DNA of 64,000 nucleotides from Prorocentrum cordatum (taxonomy: Eukaryota > Sar > Dinophyceae > Prorocentrales > Prorocentraceae), in the NCBI GenBank assembly GCA_963575745.1, contig CAUYUJ010006524.1:208501-272500 (forward strand), in the 5' to 3' direction. The notes under the pieces are model-generated. The model was not told the origin of the DNA, ran no database searches, and saw nothing but the letters and a program-made list of their open reading frames with translations. The translations under genes were made by a program, and so were the position numbers. Each line of letters begins with the position of its first letter. The first letter of the stretch is position 1. Shown here one piece after another: positions 31,133-42,065 of the stretch.

Positions 31133-31459
31133 GCATCAGCTTCAGTGTAATGGATAGCGGGCGGAGGTCACAACGATGATGCGACGGAAAGGAACCATTC
31201 ATCAATCAAGTAATATGTATAGTATTATTGAAGGCTACATCATAGCACCAGCCGCAGTCGAGTTGCAGGTTCCGCGTTGTTTCTGACTTAGCGTCCTGGT
31301 GATCTCACAACGACCGCCACGAACATGGCTATGTTCATCATTACTGTCAGCAAACCGACTGGTACAATGACTGTCTTTCCCCCAAGCAGTGTCAGCGCTT
31401 AGGGGTTATTAGTTCTGTTCTCAGGAACTGGGCCGTGACTGCGGTCTGGCGGCTAGGTT
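31133..31459. other. Nothing recognised
   Basis: AT-richer, unique-looking sequence without frames or repeats. Confidence 0.45.
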
Positions 31460-31595
31460 GCCGCCGTCGCCGCCCCGTCGCCGCCTCGTCGCCGCCCGTT
31501 GTCTGGGCCGTGCCTTCGGTCTGGCGGCTGTGGCCGCCGCCGCCGCCGCCGCCCCGTCGCCGCCTCGTCGCCGCCCGTCGTCTGGGCCCGAGCAG
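31460..31595. repeat. Tandem duplication of a CCGCCGTCG-rich unit (~80 bp)
   Basis: CCGCCCCGTCGCCGCCTCGT, CGCCGCCCGT and GTCTGGGCC occur at about 31470-31508 and again at 31550-31588, with a (CCG)n run between them. Confidence 0.7.
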
Positions 31596-32867
31596 GCGGA
31601 GATCCAATATACTTCTTTGCTTGCGTGGGCCTCATTTCCCTCTGCTTTGCTGCCTCCTCGCTCGCTCGCTTTCCTGCCTCTCTCCCTGCTGCTCTTTGCT
31701 CCTCCCCTTTCTCCCTGTCGCCTGCTTCCTTCTCCCTGCTTGTGCTGCTGCTGTCCACGCGTTCTCGCTGTCCTTGTTTACTCTCGCACTGTGAACTATG
31801 AGAATTGTACCAGCCCCGTGCTTCAGTACAGGCGGCCGCATTCTGGTGGCATGGGTTGGCACTGCTGTGTTTGACGAATCAGCTGGGCATAGTTGGTGTT
31901 CGCCGAAAAATACGCCCTCGTGAAAAAAGGCCAGGGCTGGATTCCAGCCGTGGCTCCAGACCCTGTCAGCTTCAGACGGCGTTCCCCAAATTGCAGTCCC
32001 GACCCTTTCCCTGACCAGCGTTCCATCCCGAGGCTTTCTCTTCCGGTGCGAGCGCCCCTGGGGGTCCGTTAAAGCGGCCAAGAGCTGCCCGTCGTGGTCT
32101 ACGGTGGGGGCGTTCGTTAAAGGATTGTGCCCGGGGGGCTTCAGACCCTGGAGGGGTCCTTCTCTGATGAGGTCGGCGGTGGTATCCATGGCCAAGCTTC
32201 GATTGGAGTTCCACTGGCCTCCAGACCCCGGGTTCCTTATCAAAGGGTTCCTTATCTCATGCCCCCACCGTATTTTGTCACGGCGCGAGCATGCCTGGGC
32301 TCGCCGCTCGTGACAGAGGATGTGGCTGCACTGCAGCCGCGGCTGCAGAGGGCAGCGTTCACGGGGCCCTGGCCCTGCCCGCGCGGCCCTTGCCCTCCAG
32401 CCGCCCCTCCTGGCGCCGGCTGTTTTTGGAAGAATTTCCTTGAAACCTTCCTAAAACTTTCCTCATGGTGACTTTTTGGAAGAACCTTCCTAAAACTTTG
32501 CAAGAACCACGGGGCGCCGCCCACGGAACCCTGGGAGCCCCGGCCAGTGGGGTTGCCGGGCGGCGTTCGCCGGCGACGTTGCACGCGGCGGAGCGAAGAT
32601 CGGAGGCGCCCATACACTGGAGGGGGACAATTATTACTGGACGCGCCCCCTCCCCAAAAAATTCAAAGGTGGCACGCGCGGGGGAGATTGCGGCCGAGGT
32701 GCAGCTCGTCAGACCCGCCGCCAGCTTTGAACAATGGGGGAGGGGGAGGCGTTGACAAATGAATGTGGCATGAGTGTTCGTTTTTTCCCGATGCTTGTAG
32801 GGGGGCTGATGATTGGAACTGGCGTGGATGTCGCGGCTGGGGCCATGATGCGGTCAGGAGTTTTGGC
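31596..32867. other. No gene recognised
   Basis: C/T-rich to 31780, then mixed. A 35-40 base duplication (TTTTTGGAAGAA, then CCTTCCTAAAACTTT) lies at 32419-32464 and 32470-32500. No motif-bearing frame. Confidence 0.4.
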
Positions 32868-33000
32868 TTGGCGTGTCGCTCCGCCAGTTCTGGCCCACCA
32901 CGCTTCGGCGCGATACGTTATCCACATCGCCATTCCCATGCGTCGACGTCCCGAGCCTTCCCCAGCCTCCCACCCCGCGGAGCGGAGCGACGCGCCATCC
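32868..33000 (+). repeat. Dispersed repeat R5, first copy
   Basis: GTGTCGCTCCGCCAGTTCTG, then GCCCACCACGCTTCGGC, matches 58130-58165 (ATGTCGCGCCGCCGGTTCTG, then GCCCAACACGCTTCGGC). Both frames read 'MS.R.FWP.TLR'. Shared context extends over roughly 100-120 bases. Confidence 0.55.
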
Positions 33001-33384
33001 GATCACAAGGCATAGCCTGTGGCCAGGGCCGCGACCGCGACACGGTGAGAAAAGTTCTTGACTATTTCTCCCAGGGTTCATGGTTCCCTCTTCTTCAACA
33101 TATCCCATGGCCCCAATTCCTCGGCACAACAGGCTTTTCAGTCGGGGTTGATTAGCAGATCGACCCTGCCGAATCAATGGTGCCCTTTGTGTCCTGTGTT
33201 TCGCGAACCATGCTCTCTACACCTCTGTGGCAATGTGTCCCTCAGAAGTGTCTCGTGTCCTCTCGCGCGCCTTCTCCAGTGAAACTCGACTCTAGGCCAT
33301 GATGCGCCCGCTTTTGCACGCTGCCGAGAGGATGAGCCGCCGGCCCGTGTCTCCAGCGCGGCGGCGCTCCCAAGGGGTGGTTAA
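33001..33384. other. Nothing recognised
   Basis: Mixed sequence, short frames only. Confidence 0.4.
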
Positions 33385-33500
33385 GAGGCAGAGGGGGCGG
33401 GCCTTCTCGGAGGGTTATCCGGAGGCCCCCCGGCCTTCTGGGAGACCTGGTGGGGCCTGCGCTGGAGCCCCGCCGCCTTCTGAGGAGCCCCGCCACCTCC
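33385..33500. repeat. Dispersed repeat R6, second copy
   Basis: GGGCCTTCTCGGAGG, CCCCGGCCTTCTGGGAG and CCCCGCCGCCTTCTGAGGAG (33468-33487) parallel the array at 23300-23490; the last word is identical there. Confidence 0.6.
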
Positions 33501-33899
33501 TCCGTCTCCTCCTCCTTCCTTTCTCGAACAGGGGTGATCGACTACAGCGTTGATTCACCCCAGAATGGATTTTCTCGTCGAGTCAGACGTAGAATGTTCG
33601 TAGACCTACGAACAGCCTATACGCAGTTCTCATGGATGCGACGAACAAATCAAGTTTGGGGTAAATAGATGATGCAGTCGATCCCCTATGAGAATTTCCT
33701 CCTCCCGTTCCTCCTCCTCCCTTCTCCTCCTCCTCCGCCGCCTGCCCTGGACATCCAGGCGGCGGACAAGGAGGCGCAGCTCGGGGCCCAGTGCCACCCA
33801 AGGAGCTGGCTGCGCGAGGTGGCGAGGCACTGGCAGCAGGTCGAGACGGTCAAGCAGATGGCCTGATGGATCGGCCCAGTGAGCGTGATGGCCAACAGT
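33501..33899. other. CTCCTC tract and weak coding hint upstream of the foldback element
   Basis: (CTC)n at about 33700-33740. The plus frame to 33866 then reads DIQAADKEAQLGAQCHPRSW followed by LREVARHWQQVETVKQMA before a stop. It may be the upstream part of the gene continued after the foldback element. Confidence 0.35.
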
Positions 33900-34153
33900 C
33901 GGGTTGACCCACAAGGGGGTCCAGCGACAAGGGGGTGGTGCAATAGATTCGGTGCGCTAGATCTGTGGGGTTGCAAGACATGTGGGGCGTGCAGTACCTT
34001 CCGGGGCGCAGATGTATTGCTGGAGTTCCGCGTGCAATGCATTACTTGCCATACAATGCAATACAATTCTCCGGCGCAATGCATTTGCAATACACTTGTC
34101 CCAAATCTATTGCACCACCCTTTTTCAGCTGGAACCCCTCTTGGGTCACCCCG
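33900..34153. mobile_element. Foldback / MITE-like element with ~52 bp inverted ends
   Basis: The left end reads CGGGTTGACCCACAAGGGGG, TCCAGC, then GGGTGGTGCAATAGATTCGG. The right end, read on the other strand, is CGGGGTGACCCAAGAGGGGT, TCCAGC, then GGGTGGTGCAATAGATTTGG. The interior has further complementary words (GTATTGC and GCAATAC), so most of the 254 bases can fold. AACAG just outside both ends may be a target-site duplication. No coding capacity; sits between coding-like frames. Confidence 0.75.
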
Positions 34154-35841
34154 AAACAGAGAGCCGAGGGACAACATAGGGAAGCAGATGAAGGTCAAAG
34201 GTAACAGGCTCGAGGAACGCGAATGCCACCAAGCGGCCAAGAGACCAAGAGCTGCGGAGCTCAAGGCGACATCGGAGGCCGAGGTCAGGATGGGAAACCA
34301 GGAGTGCGTCGGGGACGGCGCCAGCGACGAGCCCAATTGCATGGGGAGGATGCCGTATGTCCACGCGAGGTACGGACCCACCGAGAACCACCAGGCGCAC
34401 AGTTTTTCGAAGTCGAGTAGAAACGTGGGCGGGTAGGAGCACGGAGTACACCGACGAGGAGAATTGGATGTACCGGTGCGTGGCACACCTGCGCGAGGTA
34501 TTGCCAGCGCAGCACGGGACCCTCAGAAGGCACTTAGCCGCGTCGAACCCGAATATGAATTTCGACGACTTCCCTGCGGAGCACTGCAAGAGGCAGTGGA
34601 ACCAAACAGCACCGAGGAGGAGGCGTTTCTTCAGGCTGCCCTACCAAGCGGTGCATGAAGTGCGGCAGGCCTACATCGGGTTGCACAGGCAGCATCTTCG
34701 CGAGCTCAGGCAACAAATTTTAGAGCTACTTGGACATCGAGCGCCAGATGCGGGCCAACCACGCGGGCGAGGAGGATGTGAGCCCAGTGGCGGTGGGCGA
34801 ACAGGGCCAAGCGGAACCGTTCTCATGGAGGCAGTGGCGGCTGTTGCGACGGCGGCCATCAGCGGCAGGCCATGTCTAGAACAAGCGCAGAGGCCAAATA
34901 AAACTAAGAGTGACGATGTGAGCGAGGCGGGCGAGGACGAAGGCGAAAAAACTAGCAGTCAGCTCGCAAAGAGGCCCGACGTTCGCAGGGTGGCACAAGG
35001 GGTCAGGCGGAACGTACAGGAGTGCCACATCGGAGATGCGAGTTCGAGCGCGCAGCCAAGCAAGAAGGCGAGAATGACCGAAGCGAAAGCGGCAGCTAGG
35101 AGAGCGGCAAGCAGCGAAGGTGACGGACACACGGTGCCTGACGGAAACGAAAGGGGACGGCGAGCGCAGGCCCGCACACAGAAAGAAATCACGTCACAGT
35201 TGTTCATGCCAGACGATGCCGGCCCCGAGAGGGAAGACGAGGCGGCGCTAAGGCACAGACCTCAGTGGCTGGGCAACGGTGTAAAGCTGAGCGACCGTTG
35301 CGACACATGTGGCGAGAGATCCAAATCCGCGGGCGAGCTGTCGGCTGGGCTGCGCAGAGGGTGCCCGCATGTGGTCCAAGCAACCCACCAGAGCCACAAG
35401 CTGATGGCGGCGATCACGGTGATCTTCTGCAACGCATGCGGGGCGAGGAGCTCTGGAGGTCTCACCGCGCTGCTGGCCAAAGCGTGTCAGGAAAAGCCGA
35501 ACGACAAGAACGCGATGACGAGGCTCCACCACGGGAGGGAGGGGAGGCACCCTGTGATCGACCAGTTCGCGGGCGAGCCAATGCAGGCAGTGAGGGTGCG
35601 AGCGGGGCTGCAATCACGGTTGATGCGGTCCCGCTCCTCGGGCCACCACCAGCAGATGCGTGCGACGGCGTGGTCGTTCCCGAACCGCGGGCTACCAGAA
35701 ACCGATGAGCAAGCTGGTGTGGCCCCGCTTTTCGGGTCACCAGCGGCTCGCACGGCCACGTACAGTGTGGTCCCGGTCTTCGGTTCACCAGGAACCGACT
35801 ATTACGTTCGGTGTGGTCCCGCTTTTCGGGTGACCTGCTGA
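34154..35841 (+). CDS. Gene-like frame with two CxxC motifs (zinc-ribbon-like)
   Basis: The 34357-35841 frame is open for 494 codons; the coding-like stretch before it (34154-34357, another frame) reads KQMKVKGNRLEERECHQAAK. The N-terminal part has YRCVAHLREVLPAQHGTLRR. A Lys/Glu/Ala-rich disordered middle follows (about codons 190-290). Then come CDTCGE at codons 315-320 and CNACGA at 358-363, with HKLMAA between them and a Leu/Cys/Arg-rich end closing in GREGRHP at about 395. The block 'H.L....I.FC..CGA....L...C......L..G.HP' resembles a domain that I associate with dinoflagellate mobile-element and hypothetical proteins. I infer zinc binding from the paired cysteines. The last ~70 codons are read from the repeat at 35622-36160, so the true C-terminus may be earlier. 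Function unknown. Confidence 0.5.
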
Positions 35842-35889
35842 GAACACGTACGCACTGTTCAAGTATAATGTTTCGAAGGTTCTTTTTTG

Positions 35890-35922
<33 letters not shown>

Positions 35923-36160
35923 CCAAGATCCTTTCATTGCTAATTGTTTTATCCTGGGCCTCTTCGTGGCCACTGGGGGGCCAGGAAAGGTTAGAAACGA
36001 GTACAAGCCGAAATGAGCACGATTAGAAATGAGCGACGTGTACGATGGTGTCCTCGGGCCACCAGAAGCAGACTTTACTACGACTGGTGTGGCCGCGCTC
36101 CTCGGGTCACCAGCGACGGGCGTAGCCCCGCTCCTCGGGTTGCCCAGGGCGCGCCCCCGT
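35622..36160. repeat. Degenerate array of GGTGTGGCCCCGCTTTTCGG units
   Basis: About eight copies (near 35625, 35665, 35718, 35768, 35812, 36053, 36086, 36121) combine TGTGG(C/T)CCCGCT, TTTTCGGG or CCTCGGG, and TCACCAG. CCCGCTTTTCGGG is itself a small stem-loop. The left part lies inside the long frame ending at 35841. The spacing is about 35-55 bases and irregular. Confidence 0.6.
35890..35921. repeat. (TA)n microsatellite
   Basis: An uninterrupted TA run of about 32 bases. Confidence 0.95.
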
Positions 36161-36728
36161 GGTAAAACAATGGGACCCGCAGCAGACCCGACGCCGCGCA
36201 CGCCTTTGGCGGAGCCGCGAGGCGTCGGGTAGGCCAGTGACAAGGGTGACCAACCCCATGGGGAGGAGGCCGCACGCACAGCGGGCCATCCGTCGCCGTG
36301 CTGATGGTGTGATGGTGTCCCGAGGTCTTTTCTCACACCCAGTCGGAGCTCGGCGTTACATGCATCCCTGAGGATGGCTTGAGGAGAGGCCTCTCCAGCC
36401 CGCCGCGGGCAAGACGCGGTGGGCGGCCCGCTTCGAGCTGCGCGGGCACCGGCCGTCCGCCTCGCCGGCTGCTCGTGTTCCTCCGCCTCCTTATCCTCCT
36501 CCTCCTCCTCCTCCTCCTCCTCCTCCTCCTCCTCTTGTTCCTCCTCCTTCCTTTCTCCTCCTGCGGATAAGCGGTGCAGCCTGTGGTCCGTGTGGCACCG
36601 CCTGAATGCGGTATGGGCCCGGAGACGCCAGGCCGCTCATCAAATTCGTTCTTATCGGCTCGCGTGCCATTCAACACGTATATCCCAACCAACACCAACA
36701 ACACCAACACCACCAACAACAACAACAA
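36161..36728. other. No gene; (TCC)n and (CAA)n tracts
   Basis: TCC triplets at 36483-36545. Then CAACACCAACAACAACAA at 36690-36730 leads into repeat B. TCGCGTGCCATTCAACACGT at 36660 is a stray piece of repeat B. Confidence 0.6.
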
Positions 36729-37470
36729 CCATCATTTTCAGACTGTTCGCTCGTATCTGGTCGCGTGCCCTTCAACGTATATCCTAAACCCTCGATGCCC
36801 GCCCTCTTCGTCTTCGATCGTACCCCCTTGGGGGTATACCTTTCTTATTTGCAACGTGTCTTTCGTGCAGCCCCTACGGCCGGGGAAGAGAGGACAGAAG
36901 GAAGAAAGGCACAAGGAGGAGGGAGGAGGATGGAGCACGAGAGAGAGTAGCAGGATCGGGGGCCAGGAGCAGAAAACACATGGCAGAACCAGACGGGCAC
37001 ATCGGGCGGCTAGACCCTAACAAGCGGGTCGGGAAAGCGGGCCCAAGCGGCCAGGTCGAACAGGCGGGCTGCTGAAGCGTGGGTCGTGCATGAGTTGCGG
37101 GGAAATCTCGAGCGACAGCGCGACTCCCAAATAGATCGTGAGATGAGCCAAAGCGACAGCGTGATTCCTGAGTGTCGAGGGCGCGGCGTCTGAATGATTT
37201 GCGAGGAACACCCACGCGAGAGCGCGATTTCTGCATACATTTCCAGGAAGTCCCGCGCGAGAGCGCAATGTGGGAATACATTGGGAGGAAGTATCATGCG
37301 GGAGCCGCTGTTGCTGCAAACTGGGAGCCAAACTCCTAATTCGGATGCCCAAAATCTCTTTGTGTAACGTCATAGTGCGAGCCCCGGGAAGGACACTTCA
37401 ATTGAAAAACACATTGTGCCCCGGAGGGCGGAATCAACAATAATAGTTCTTCAGTGTTGAGAGTTCCACA
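36729..37470 (+). repeat. Repeat B, copy 1
   Basis: It begins ACCATCATTTTCAGACTGTT and CGCTCGTATCTGGTCG, and ends CAATAATAGTTCTTCAGT. Internally it carries the words CGAGCGACAGCGCGACTCC, CGCGAGAGCGCGATTTCTG and CGCGCGAGAGCGCAATG, about 42-55 bases apart: a small degenerate sub-array. Matches copies at 39492, 40238 and 41226. Confidence 0.8.
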
Positions 37471-37537
37471 ACCACGACCACAACAACAATTGCAACAAAA
37501 ACACCAACAACAACAGCAACAGCAACACACATTAGCC

Positions 37538-39495
37538 TGGCGAAAGACCCAACCATATGCAGTTGTGAATACCGCAATTGCGAATACCATCTTCGCCCGC
37601 GCCCCCTATGCGGCCACGGCCCCCCGCCGGGGCCCGACATGCCCAGGGGCGCGTTCGCGGCCGTCTTCGCGGGCGCCGACGACGACAAGGACGGCGCCCC
37701 TCTCACCGAGGAGCAGAAGCAGGAGAGGGCCTTGAGAGCCGTGGGGGAGGAGGTGGCGTTGCAGGTCGACATGGCAGAGTACGACGCCCAGGCGCGGTTG
37801 TTGAAGCAGCACAACTATGAGGCCACGATCCTCGTGAGGGATGTGCCGCAGTGGCCCGGGGCCGCCATGCGAACCCTGCCACTGGCGCCTTCGGTGGAGC
37901 TCCCTATGGGGCCACGGTCCTCGTGAGGGGTGTGCCCGAAATGGCCCGAGGCCGCCATGCGAACCCTGCCACTGGCGCCTTCGGTGGAGCTCCCTGTGGG
38001 GCCACGATCCTCGTGAGGGGCGTGCCGACATGGCCCGAGGCCGCCATGCGAACGCTGCCGCTGGGGGCCTTCGGCGGAGCTCCCTTTGGGGCCACGATCC
38101 TCGTGAGGGGTGTGCCGAAATGGCCCGAGGCCGCCATGCGAACGCTGCCACTGGCGCCTTCGGTGGAGCTCCCTATGGGGCCACTATCCTCGTGAGGGGT
38201 GCGCCGAAATGGCCCGAGGCCGCCATGCGAACGCTGCCACTGGCGCCTTCGGCGGAGCTCCCTATGGGGCCACTATCCTCGTGAGGGGTGTGCCGAAATG
38301 GCCCGAGGCCGCCGTGCGAACGCTGCCACTGGGGCCTTCGGTGGAGCTCCCTATGGGGCCGCGATCCCCGTGAGGGGCGCGCCGAAATCCACAGCGGCCG
38401 CCATGCGAACGCTGCCACTGGCGCCTTCGGCGGAGCTCCCTATGGGGCCACGGTCCTCGTGAGGGGCGCGCCGACATGGCCCGAGGCCGCCATGCGAACG
38501 CTGCCGCTGGCGCCTTCGGTGGAGCCCCCCCATGGGGCCACGATCCTCGCGAGGGGTGTGCCGAAATGGCCCGAGGCCGCCATGCGAACGCCGCCACTGG
38601 CGCCTTCGGTGGAGCTCTCTTATGGGGCCACGATCCTCGTGAGGGGTGTGCCGGAATGGCCCGAGGCCGCCATGCGAACGCTGCCACTGGGGCCTTCGGT
38701 GGAGCTCCCTACGGGGCCACGGTCCTCGCAAAGGAGTGTGCCCGAAATGGCCCGAGGCCGCCATGCGAACCCTGCCGCTGGCGCCTGCGGTGGAGCTCCC
38801 TATGGGGCCACGATTCTCGTGAGGGGTGTGCCGAAATGGCACGAGGCCGCCATGCGAACGCTGCCACTGGCGCCATCGGTGGAGCTCCCTTTGGGGCCGC
38901 GATTCTCGTGAGGGGTGTGCCGAAATGGCCCGGAGCCGTCATGCGAACCCTGCCACTGGCGCCTTCGGTGGAGCTCCCTATGGGGCCACTATCCTCGTGA
39001 GGGGTGTGCCGAAATGGCCCGAGGCCGCCATGCGAACGCTGCCACTGGCGCCTTCGGTGGAGCTCCCTATGGGGCCACTATCCTCGTGAGGGGTGTGCCG
39101 ACATGGCCCGAGGCCGCCATGCGAACGCTGCCACTGGGGCCTTCTGTGGAGCTCCCTATGGGGCCTCGATCCTCGTGAGGGGTGTGCCGAAATGGCCCGA
39201 GGCCGCCATGCGAACGCTGCCACTGGCGCCTTCGGTGGAGCTCCCTATGGGGCCACGATCCTCGCGAGGGGTGTGCCGAAATGGCCCGAGGCCGCCACGC
39301 GAACGCTGCCATTGGGGCCTTCGGTGGAACTCCCTTATGGGGCCACGAAACGCTGCACTGGGTGGGTGAAGCGCAGGGAGGAGGGGGGAGGAGGGGGAGG
39401 AGGAGAGGAGAGGAGGAGGAGGAGGGGGAGGAACGCGTGGCGACGTCTCTTCAAAACGAGGACCCAACACCACAGGATGGTTAGGAACAACAATC
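37538..39495 (+). mobile_element. Composite element A, copy 1, with 89 bp array
   Basis: Head (37538-37625): CCTGGCGAAAGACCCAACCA, TATGCAGTTGTGAATACCG, CAATTGCGAATACC. Array (37837-39350): 17 units of 89 bases carrying GGGGTGTGCCGAAATGG, CCCGAGGCCGCCATGCGAA, CGCTGCCACTGGCGCCTTC, GGTGGAGCTCCCTATGGGG and CCACGATCCTCGTGA. Then a GGA-rich tract (39370-39435), and a tail with ACGTCTCTTCAAAACGAGGA and CCCAACACCACAGGATG. The same order recurs at 55448-57106. A short stretch before the array (37640-37830) reads QKQERALRAVGEEVALQVDM and may be a captured coding piece. Frames within the array are artefacts. Confidence 0.75.
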
Positions 39496-40225
39496 AGTTT
39501 CAGACTGTTCGTTCCTGTTTGCTCACGTGCCAATAGATACGTATACCCCAGTCCCTCGGTACCCGCCCTCGTCGTTTTCGATCGTACCTCCTTGCGGCTA
39601 TGTTTTCCTTACCTGCCACGTGCACTTAGCGCAGGCCCTAAAACAAGGGAAGGAATGACGGGTGGAAGGGGCAGAAAAACAACGGAAGACGAGAGAAATT
39701 AGCAGGAGGGGGGCAAGGAGCGGAAAACAAGGCTAGAACCAGACGGGCAGATCGGGTGGGCAGACCCATAGCGCGCAAGTCGGGAATGCGGGCCCAGGCG
39801 ACCAGGTCGAGCAGGCGGATTGCTGAAGCGTGGGTCCTGCATGAATCGCAAGGAGGTTTCGAGCGATAGCGCGGTTCCCAAGTACATCGTGAGAGAAACC
39901 AAAGCGACAGCGTGATTCCTGAGCGCCGAGGGCGCATCGCCGGAATAAATTGCGAGGAAGTCCCCCGCGAGAGCGCGATTCGTACACAAATTGTGTGGCA
40001 ATGCTGCGCGAGAGCGCGATGCGGGAATACATTGTGAGGAAGTATAAGGCGGCAGCCGTTGATGTTGTCGTCGTAAACCGGCGGCCAGGGGCACAGTTTG
40101 AGCCGAGTGACTTCCCCTGATAAGAAAGGGTGCGAGCCCTGGGGGAAGCACTTCATGTGGAAAAATGACAGTGGACACCGGAGAGGGGGACCGACAATAA
40201 TTATTCTTCAGTAGTGGGAATGCAA
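39492..40225 (+). repeat. Repeat B, copy 2
   Basis: It starts CAGTTTCAGACTGTTCGTTC immediately after element A's tail, carries the same CGAGAGCGCGAT sub-repeats and ends TTATTCTTCAGTAGTG. More diverged in the first 100 bases than the other copies. Confidence 0.75.
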
Positions 40226-40237
40226 CACCACAGCAAA

Positions 40238-41057
40238 AACCATCATTTTCAGACTATTCACTCGTATCTGGTCGTGTGCCATTCAACACGTACATCCCAA
40301 ACCCTCGAGACCCACCCTCCTCGTCTTCGATTGCGCTCCCTTTTGGGGTCTATCCTTTTTACTTGTAGCGCGTATTTCGTGCAATCCTTTCGGCAGGGGA
40401 ACAGAGGACGGATTGAAGGAAAGGGGAAGGGGGAGGGAGGAGGATGGAACACGAGAAAGAGAGAGAGAGAGAGAGAGGGGGGGAGAGAGAGAGAGAGAGA
40501 ACAAACAAATAACAAACAAACAACAGATAGCAGGAGAAGGGGTTAGGAGCAGAAAACACGTGGCAGAACCAGACGGGCATATCGGGTGGGTAGCACGCAG
40601 CAATCGGTTCGGGAAGGCGGGCCCAGGCGGTCAGGTCGAACAGGCGGGTTGCTGAAGCGTGCGTCCTGCATGAATCGCGGGGAAATCTCGAGCGACAGCG
40701 CGACTCCCAAATAGATCGCGAACAAATCCGCAGCGAGAGTGTGATTCCTGAGTGTCGAGGGCGCGGCGTCTGAATGAATTGCAAGTAGCTCCCACGCGAG
40801 AGCGCGATTTCTGCATACATTGCAAGGAAGTCCCGCGCGAGAGCGCGATTTGATAACACAGTGTGGGGAAGTATCAGGCGGGAACCGCTGTTGCTGCGAA
40901 CCGGGAGCCAAACACATAACTCTGAGACCGAAGCTTCGCCCTGTCCGAAGCAGGGTGCGAGCCCCGGGACGGGCATTTCAATCGAGAAACACAATGTGCC
41001 GCGGACGGGGGGGGGACCAACAATATTTCTGTTATTCGGTAGCGAGAGCTCCACAAG
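40238..41057 (+). repeat. Repeat B, copy 3
   Basis: It starts AACCATCATTTTCAGACTAT and ends CAATATTTCTGTTATTCGGT. Lengthened by a (GA)n run at 40455-40500 and AAACAAAC repeats. Confidence 0.8.
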
Positions 41058-41082
41058 CACAACCACAACAACAACAGCAAAC

Positions 41083-41113
<31 letters not shown>

Positions 41114-41225
41114 CGACGTCATCAGCAGCAACAGCACAAACAACAACAACATCAACATCATCACAATCAACAAACACAACAAAAGCAGCAACAACAACAG
41201 CAACAGCAACACCAAGAAGAACACC
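41058..41225. repeat. (CAA)n-rich linker
   Basis: ACAACAACA and CAGCAACAG triplets separate B copies 3 and 4. The same kind of linker occurs at 37470-37535 and 36690-36730. Confidence 0.9.
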
Positions 41226-42003
41226 AACCATCAGTTCCAGACTGTTCGCTCGTATCTTGTCACGTGCCATTCAACACGTACATCCCAAACCCTCGAGACC
41301 CACCCTCTTCGTCTTCGATTGTACCCCCTTTGGGGTATATCCTTCTTACCTGTAACGTGTATTTCGTGCAACCCTTATGGCAGGGGAACAGAGGACGGAC
41401 GGAAGGAAGAGGCAAAGGGGAGGGAGGAGGATGGAACACGAAAAAGAGAGAGAGAGAGAGAGAGGGAGAGAGAGTAGCAGGAGAGGGGGCTAGGAATAGA
41501 AAACACGTGGCGAAAGCAGACGGGCACATCGGGTGGGTAGAACCCAACAGGCGGGTCGAGAAGGTGGGCCCAGGCGGCCAGGTCGAGCAGGCGGGTTGCT
41601 GCAGCGTGCGTTCTACATGAATCGCGAGGAAGTCTCCAGCGACAGCGCGGCTCCTAAAGAAATCGTGAAGGAATCTGCAGCGAGAGCGTGATTCCTGCGC
41701 GCCGAGGGGCGCAGCGTCTGAATGAGTTGCGAGGGAGTCCCACGCGAGAGCGCGATGTCTGCATACTTTGTGAGGGAATCCCGCGCGAGAGCGCGATTTC
41801 TGAATAAAGTGTGCGGAAATATGGGGCGGGAGCCGTTGTTGCTGTAACTCGGGGGCTAGGTGCGCAGTCTGACGCTCAACACCTTCCCTAATAAACAACA
41901 GGGTGCGAGCTCCGGGAAGGGCACGTCAATAGAAAAACACAATGTGCACCGCGCAGGGGGGATCAAGAATAGGTAATTGTTCTTAGTTTAAGAAGTGAGA
42001 GTT
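41226..42003 (+). repeat. Repeat B, copy 4
   Basis: It starts ACCATCAGTTCCAGACTGTT and CGCTCGTATCTTGTCACG, includes a (GA)n run at 41444-41470 and four CGAGAGCGCGAT words, and is followed by CAGCAGCAACAACC triplets to about 42065. Confidence 0.8.
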
Positions 42004-42065
42004 CAGCAGCAACAGCAGCAACCACATCAACAGCAGCAGCAGCAACAACCACATCAGCACCAACA

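Noticed and set aside
37837-39350. Repeated ~87-codon frames and the possibility of a repeat protein or CRISPR array
   Set aside because: The unit is 89 bases, so the frame rotates and the same stop recurs. There are no unique spacers, so it is not a CRISPR array.
40359-41270. 303-codon minus frame in repeat B
   Set aside because: Crosses a (CAA)n tract read as poly-Val and the B repeat; the same reading is broken in the other B copies.
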